A DNA stretch of 64,000 bases from Grifola frondosa. Taxonomy: Eukaryota > Basidiomycota > Agaricomycetes > Polyporales > Grifolaceae. How positions within the stretch are numbered: position 1 is the stretch's first letter; each line of letters begins with the position of its first letter. Positions 58,904-64,000 of this stretch are shown piece after piece. Below the pieces are notes generated by a model that searched no databases, was not told the DNA's origin, and saw nothing but the letters and a program-made list of their open reading frames with translations. The translations under genes and the position numbers were made by a program. The stretch covers positions 248,001 to 312,000 of the forward strand of contig LUGG01000002.1 in NCBI GenBank assembly GCA_001683735.1, given 5' to 3'.

Positions 58904-61105
58904 TCAAGGGTATAGGTACCCCAGAATCCCCACACTGAGGGTGGCTCCGACAATCAGAGTCGAGCTCCAGAGATCCGTATGAACGGTAGCACTCGCCGCC
59001 GATGCAGCATTGCTCGACTTCAAGTCATCGTCTCCAGGATGAGTCGCTTGCGGGACATCACTACAGCCCGTTGCAGTCGCGACATATGCGCTCAACGGTG
59101 CTACATCTGACGTTGCTGTTCGACGTGTTCAGCGCGTTGGCAACCACACCGGACATTGAACAGCAGCAGCGTACATGGAAAGATGCCTCCCGCCGCGACG
59201 GCAGCCTGCACCGCTTCTTCAAGTTCATCTCCGGCGTTCGAAGGAACTGTGGACAGCAGGCCTACTCGAGGTGGATCCCGAGAGGGATGTGTAATATTTC
59301 CGTAGTAGAATGCAATGAGTGCACTATAATACACTCGGTTAGCGACATCTACATCAAGCATACTATACGCACGACTTCAAAAACGGATCGCCCAGGCTCC
59401 AGCTGTAGAGAAAGCCGCCATTCCCAGGAGGATCAGTAGCTGCTAAAGCGGGGATGCAGCGCACAGTGTCTCCAACCAACGAACTAGATGCAGGATGTGC
59501 GAAATCTCGTGGGTCGACGGAGAACAGCGAGCCACCTATCAGGAAAGAGAGGTTATGTGGTACGGCACAATCAAATGAGCCCGCGGGACCACCCAGCTTC
59601 GATATGATATGGGAAATCACATCCTGCGGGCCGCGGATGAGGGAGTTCCCCTGCAGAGATAGTCAGCATACAGCAACCGGAAAATGTGATGACTACTTAC
59701 TGTGTCCACAAGGGCAGAAAGTGTGATGTTTGACGTGGAAATGGTTGAGCGAGAAAGTTTCACGCCATCGAAAAATACATCGTCCAGAGCGATTTCCCAA
59801 ACCAATGGATACACCTGCGGTAATAAAGTGATTATGAGATACATAAGGTCAAGTGCCCCGGTACTTACTTCATCTGGAGCCTGGGGTGATGGTGGAAGAC
59901 CGCCTTCATCGGGGCTGTATGCTCTAACAGGAACCCAGGTGAGCTGGTCAAATTGAACGCCAGGAGGCAATGCACCGAGTGAGAGGAGTCCTGCATCACC
60001 ACCAAGCATAAGAGTATCGCGCTGTAGAGTGATGACTATCATCGGGATAGCAAGCTCTTGTCGTGTGATTAGTCGTGTGAGGAGGGGACCAAAAGTAGAG
60101 AAGGAATCAATGGCAGCTGCAGCAGAAGCTAGTGGCATAGATACTGTATCTCGCTTTAGTGGGCGGTGTGCATGATAGATGAAGTCAAAAGAGGGAAATT
60201 GAGGCCGGCGCAAGTCAGCTACAGAACGAGTCGAAAAGTCGTGTGTTGCAAGGTCAGTTGCTAAGGCCATAGACCGTTTTTGTGTTTGAGCAACAGATTG
60301 GTTTAATTGAGCGGAGAGGAGCTGTCGCCAAATCACACTATTAAAGATTAGCTTTTAGCGATATTCAATCAACTTCAGATAACGTCACGCATACAAGCAC
60401 TCGAAAAATATCCACCATACCCCCACCCAGAAAGCTACTCAATCACAACTCTCACCTGATTCCAGCAAAGCCTAGGCCTAGAATTCCAGCAGAGCCGGTA
60501 TCTAGAACGGTGGTATTTGTGTCCACGATGGCTGCAAAACACTGATCTGCTGCAGCGAGTCCTGCAATTCCAACGGTATCCATTCCAATCGGACCTGATG
60601 CATGTGTACCAGTTCTTGAATCTCCATACATCAAACGGACATCCTGGCCCGTCGGGCGAAGAGCATTCTGAGGATAGAGGGGAACACCTGCTGCAGCGCA
60701 ATCCTGAGGACATGCGTTGGATACAATCCAGAGGTCCGCTGAGCCAGTATCTATGTAGAGAAAAATGCTCAAATCCAAAAGTCAATAAAACTTTGTTCAA
60801 AGTTACACACCAAGCACAACTGGGGTCTTGGTATCTCCAACCTGAACCACAACATTGTATGTACTAGTAGTTCAAACGACTGTTATCGCATGGAAAGGTA
60901 GATTTCTGGGAATGAAAAAAACTCACACATCGAGGACATCACCCAAACCAATTGCGGTACTTTTCCCGCTTCTCTTCTCAACCTTTCGCGTCCGAGTATA
61001 TCGGATAGGAAGATGTGTTCCAGCGCCAACGCCTACTCCATGATTTGGTAAAGGGAAGGAGCAAATTGTCCACAGAGAAAGAAATATAAAGATGGAACCA
61101 AGCAT
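58904..61105 (-). CDS. Pepsin-like aspartic protease, secreted or membrane-anchored
   Basis: Signal peptide MLGSIFIFLSLWTICSFPLP, a propeptide with basic residues (RYTRTRKVEKRSGK), then the two catalytic aspartates: DTGSADLWIVSNAC (exon 60452-60752) and ALVDTGNSLIRGPQDVI, whose VDT and GNS are split by an intron near 59700-59650. The flap region is LMYGDSRTGTHA. The C terminus has a Ser/Thr/Ala-rich linker and a final hydrophobic helix SSTLIVGATLSVGILGYLYP, so a GPI or membrane anchor is likely. Near 59180 and 59115 the frame changes in the linker between AVAAGG and SAYVATATGCSDVPQ. Otherwise complete. Confidence 0.85.
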
Positions 61106-61666
61106 ATAAAATGAATCTGAAGCAAGATATGAACACGCTTCACGAATGGAGAGATTGAAGCGTCACAGCTACGCCTTTAATTGAACTGAACACTAAGGTA
61201 GCCATAAGAGGAAGTCTAAGGCTTTGGATCCTAACAAGTACAAATAATGCTTTTTGCGGCCCAATGTTTGCCGTTCAACTCGTTACAACTCATTACTCAA
61301 TAGATTGCACCCGTCTGATGATAATGAATAACTGGCATGGAAGAGAAGATGAAACGTGTACGAGGGCCATGGTCCGATCTTTGACAAGATGTCTGGTCAA
61401 CATCTCTTCCATGTCGGATTTTTTAGACACAGTGGACGTTTCATTACTGACAAAAGATGAATCACGAACCGACATTCTTGATGACCTGATCATGGATGCT
61501 TCTCATTTATCCGGGGAATTTTTGCAGAAGGTGATAGTGTGAGCTATATATCACAACTACAGTTTTCTTTGTGATTGACGGAAATGTACGTATGTACATT
61601 ACAATCCAAGCTTCAAACATAAATCAAATTAGCATCCGCACGGACGACGATGGTGATGCGTCCGTT
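61106..61666. other. Intergenic, no gene supported
   Basis: A 92-codon plus frame (61264-61542) has no motif or splice signals. The rest is protease promoter and oxygenase 3' region. Confidence 0.45.
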
Positions 61667-63259
61667 CTACTTCTGCAGTTGGGTATCCTCGAGGTTCTGT
61701 TCCTTCTTGGGCAGAACCACCATGGCGTATGACAGGTATATGCTGTCCTCCGTACTTGGCCTAGCCTCATTACCGGTGTACTCAGCACCTTCCTCCTCCT
61801 CATGCTGCCATACCATGGTGCTCCTCATGAAATCCAAGGTAAAAAAAGGCACATCCTCGAGCTCTACAAGCCATTTCTCCTGGTTCGGGACGTCGACCCG
61901 CCTCGGGTATCCTCTGCGTCTGTAATAACCCACGTAATCCAAGTCGCAATCGTAACCTGGCTTGTAATGTGCATTAGGACCATTCAATGATGAGATCAAA
62001 GCATCGACATGAGCCTGGGTGAGTGGGAAAACAGGTGTCTCCACAGACACCTTCGGCTTCTGGTCCTCGTACCGGTACATCTCGGCCGTTACTTTCATGA
62101 GCACAGGAAGGAAGTGAACTTCGGCATTCTTCCGCTGCGCCACAGCTTTAGTCGCTACATGGAGGACATTGTCGAGGCCGCTCAGCTCCGTGGTACCCAT
62201 GCAATACTTATGCTCGAGTAGTAGTCCATATGGAGCGCGAACATCTTCCAGCACCTTCTCCATTTTCGCGCGCGGAATAGCCTCCGGACCTGTTTCATAA
62301 AGCCGTGTGGGTCGCGGGCTTCCTGCCTTCCTGAAGATCTTGAAAGCAATCACGGCGCGATACCCGCTAGTGATGAGGCTAACTTCGTGCCTGGTATCTG
62401 GGTAGAATGCGACCAATGGCCCTCATCGGCTCTGAGGCCATGATTATAGGCCGCGCCTCTGCCTACCCGGAATACACCCGATTCCTTGGGATTTGTCGTG
62501 TCACCTAAACCCACCAAAAACGTCCCGATGAGATCTTTCTCAGGTGTGTCCTTGTGTGACTTGAATAGCCCGCCGGGACCATACATATGGATTTTATATG
62601 GCTCGACACGCACGGTACCGGGGATGAAATGCTCGCCCCAGGACTTCTCGATCTCGGTGATGAGGTTGGGAGACACGGTGAACTCCGAGGCGGGGATCTC
62701 TCGCGCGTCGCGGACGGACTTGTCGACCTTGGTCTCTTGTGCACGAACATCGCCATAGCCGGAGGTCGTGCCAGCCTCGAACCATTTCTGGATCCGCGCG
62801 GTGATCAGATCCACAGCGACTGCTTGTTCTCCTGGAGCCTCCTCGCAACGCGCAGAAGCAGCCATAGTAATTTCACCGGAGAACTCGCATCCGGGATGCG
62901 TGATCGTGAGCGAGAAAGGCGCACTCAATATACCACGGTAATGGTCAGAGCCATGAATATCGTATATTTCGACTAGCTTCTTGATAAATAACTGGTCGAG
63001 AGACAAAAGTCACTCCCCGGAACATGAATGAAAATATAGTGCATACAGAATCGCCAGACTGAGGTCCTTCTTTTCCTTCCTCCTTGTCCTCTTCCTTCTC
63101 TTCCTCCATGTCCTCGTCTTCATCGTATTCGTCTAACTCGTGCCTCTTCTTAAAGAGATCAGCCTTGGTCCCACAACTGCCTATGGGTTTGAGACTCTCA
63201 GGAGCCATTTCGATGGCTTTCTTGATATCTAACGCAGAGCGCAACACGGAAGGAAGCAT
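61667..63259 (-). CDS. 2-oxoglutarate/Fe(II)-dependent oxygenase-like protein
   Basis: Starts MLPSVLRSALDIKKAIEMAP, with an acidic Glu/Asp tract near 63120-63060. The core reads VRVEPYKIHMYGPGGLFKSH, KDTPEKDLIGTFLVGLGD, the His-x-Asp of the iron site being HKD, and the distal His is in RHEVSLITSGYRAV, where the Arg that binds 2-oxoglutarate may be the R of YRAV. The rest (LEHKYCMGTTELSGLDNVL, WLVELEDVPFFTLDF) is C-terminal extension. One base is missing near 62412: GHW must join VAFYPDTRHEV. Substrate unknown. The start is chosen because a TATAAAA lies 70 bp upstream of 63259. Confidence 0.78.
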
Positions 63260-63806
63260 GACAGAAGTTCCGATATGGGTGACGGACAAGGTGGTTGCTG
63301 CTCGAGAGTGGCGAGGCGGCAATGGTTTTATAGTGTACGAATCACCCAACGGTGGCGTGACAGCCGACGGTGACTCCTATTGTCCGACTCATAGTTAGCA
63401 AATTATATATATAGATCTCCCTCCTTTTCGTAAGACATTCGCACAAAGTGTGGGGACCAAGAGATGAGCAGGCACACGGATGACGCGTCCAGTGACTCCT
63501 GAGCCACACGCGTCAAGCGAGCCACTTCGTTCGTGCGGACCTCCTTACTTTTGTGCGAGCTGTCTTGAGTCGTCGGAAATATTCGTATTCTGCGTTAGTC
63601 TAAGTATGACTGCGATAATGAAGTGCATAACATGTCGTGAGTACTGTAAGAGGCGCGTGGTGTCTAGGTCTAGGAGTTAGATTGGCTAATAGATACAGAA
63701 GAATCCGCCATTTTCCTATGCGATTAATAGTCCGAATCCAATGTGGGTGTTAGTAGAAACCATGTGCTCCGCGGGAATAATTTATGGACAGTACACTCGT
63801 GAAAGC
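63260..63806. other. Intergenic, no gene supported
   Basis: Promoter of the oxygenase and 3' region of the next minus-strand gene. Confidence 0.5.
63325..63335 (-). promoter_or_regulatory. TATA box of the oxygenase gene
   Basis: Minus strand CACTATAAAACC about 70 bp upstream of the chosen ATG. Confidence 0.45.
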
Positions 63807-64000
63807 TCATGCCTTCTCGTCCCCTTTGGCAGCCGCGGCTGCCTCTTCGGCTTCAATCTCTTTTGCGACCAACAAATCCTGAACAGGCAGACCATTAACA
63901 AGTGCATATTTAATATATTGAGACGAAGACTCACATAGCATGGCGAAAACCTGCTCTTTGTTCGGATCCATGGGCCAAACTTGTAGAAGAGAAACGGACT
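63807..64000 (-). CDS. 3' end of an unidentified gene (partial)
   Basis: From the right edge the minus strand reads SVSLLQVWPMDPNKEQVFAM, an intron GTGAGT to TTCAG, then DLLVAKEIEAEEAAAAAKGD and EKA with a TGA at 63809-63807. The splice keeps a sensible frame. Too little sequence to name; most of the gene lies outside. Confidence 0.5.
   Translation of the reverse strand, partial: SVSLLQVWPMDPNKEQVFAMLCESSSQYIKYALVNGLPVQDLLVAKEIEAEEAAAAAKGDEKA

Noticed and set aside
61264..61542. 92-codon plus-strand open frame
   Set aside because: No recognisable motif, lies in the gap between two minus-strand genes, no splice signals.

Overview
The window reads as nuclear DNA of a filamentous basidiomycete, most likely an Agaricomycete. 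Genes are cut by many short (about 50-65 bp) GT-AG introns, some exons are only 12-18 bp, intergenic gaps are short, and several products belong to families expanded in that class (DUF6535-type membrane protein, a multi-span orphan membrane protein, HNH-domain relics, secreted LysM protein, pepsin-like protease). All identifications come from reading the translated sequence by eye; no database search was run.

Layout. 0-2.9 kb: GCN2 eIF2alpha kinase, minus strand, running off the left edge, with a tRNA-Ile gene just upstream. 3.3-7.3 kb: a small unknown gene, a secreted LysM protein and a PEBP/YbhB-family protein. 8.9-15.1 kb: one very large serine-rich, probably disordered protein. 16-22.5 kb: a nucleolar Bud21/Utp16-like protein, a type I metacaspase with all catalytic motifs and the checkpoint kinase Chk1; the last two converge tail to tail. 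23.5-32.5 kb: a multi-span membrane protein, an F-box/LRR-like protein, a secreted SMP-30/gluconolactonase-like enzyme and a dual-specificity-type phosphatase. 33.4-40.4 kb: a damaged DUF6535 gene and a Dnf-type P4-ATPase lipid flippase. 42-49 kb: a gene-poor, repeat-bearing stretch holding an unknown small gene, a 235-bp near-identical inverted repeat, a foldback MITE, several pseudogene relics (HNH, zinc alcohol dehydrogenase, glucan synthase, ferric reductase) and, between them, the RNase P/MRP subunit gene RPP1. 50-64 kb: ferric reductase, mitochondrial dicarboxylate carrier, Zn2Cys6 transcription factor, pepsin-like aspartic protease, a 2-oxoglutarate/Fe(II) oxygenase-like gene and the 3' end of one more gene.

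Most of the genes are housekeeping or single-locus genes with no sign of one joint pathway; there is no biosynthetic cluster, CRISPR array or prophage. The two most notable signals are structural. First, many otherwise well-conserved genes carry single-base frame breaks, mostly one base missing in a short C, G, T or A run, which looks like a systematic assembly problem rather than decay. Second, the 42.9-45.8 kb inverted repeat contains a nested MITE whose empty site is preserved in the opposite arm, and the identity between the arms falls sharply at the MITE. I found no convincing undescribed molecular system.
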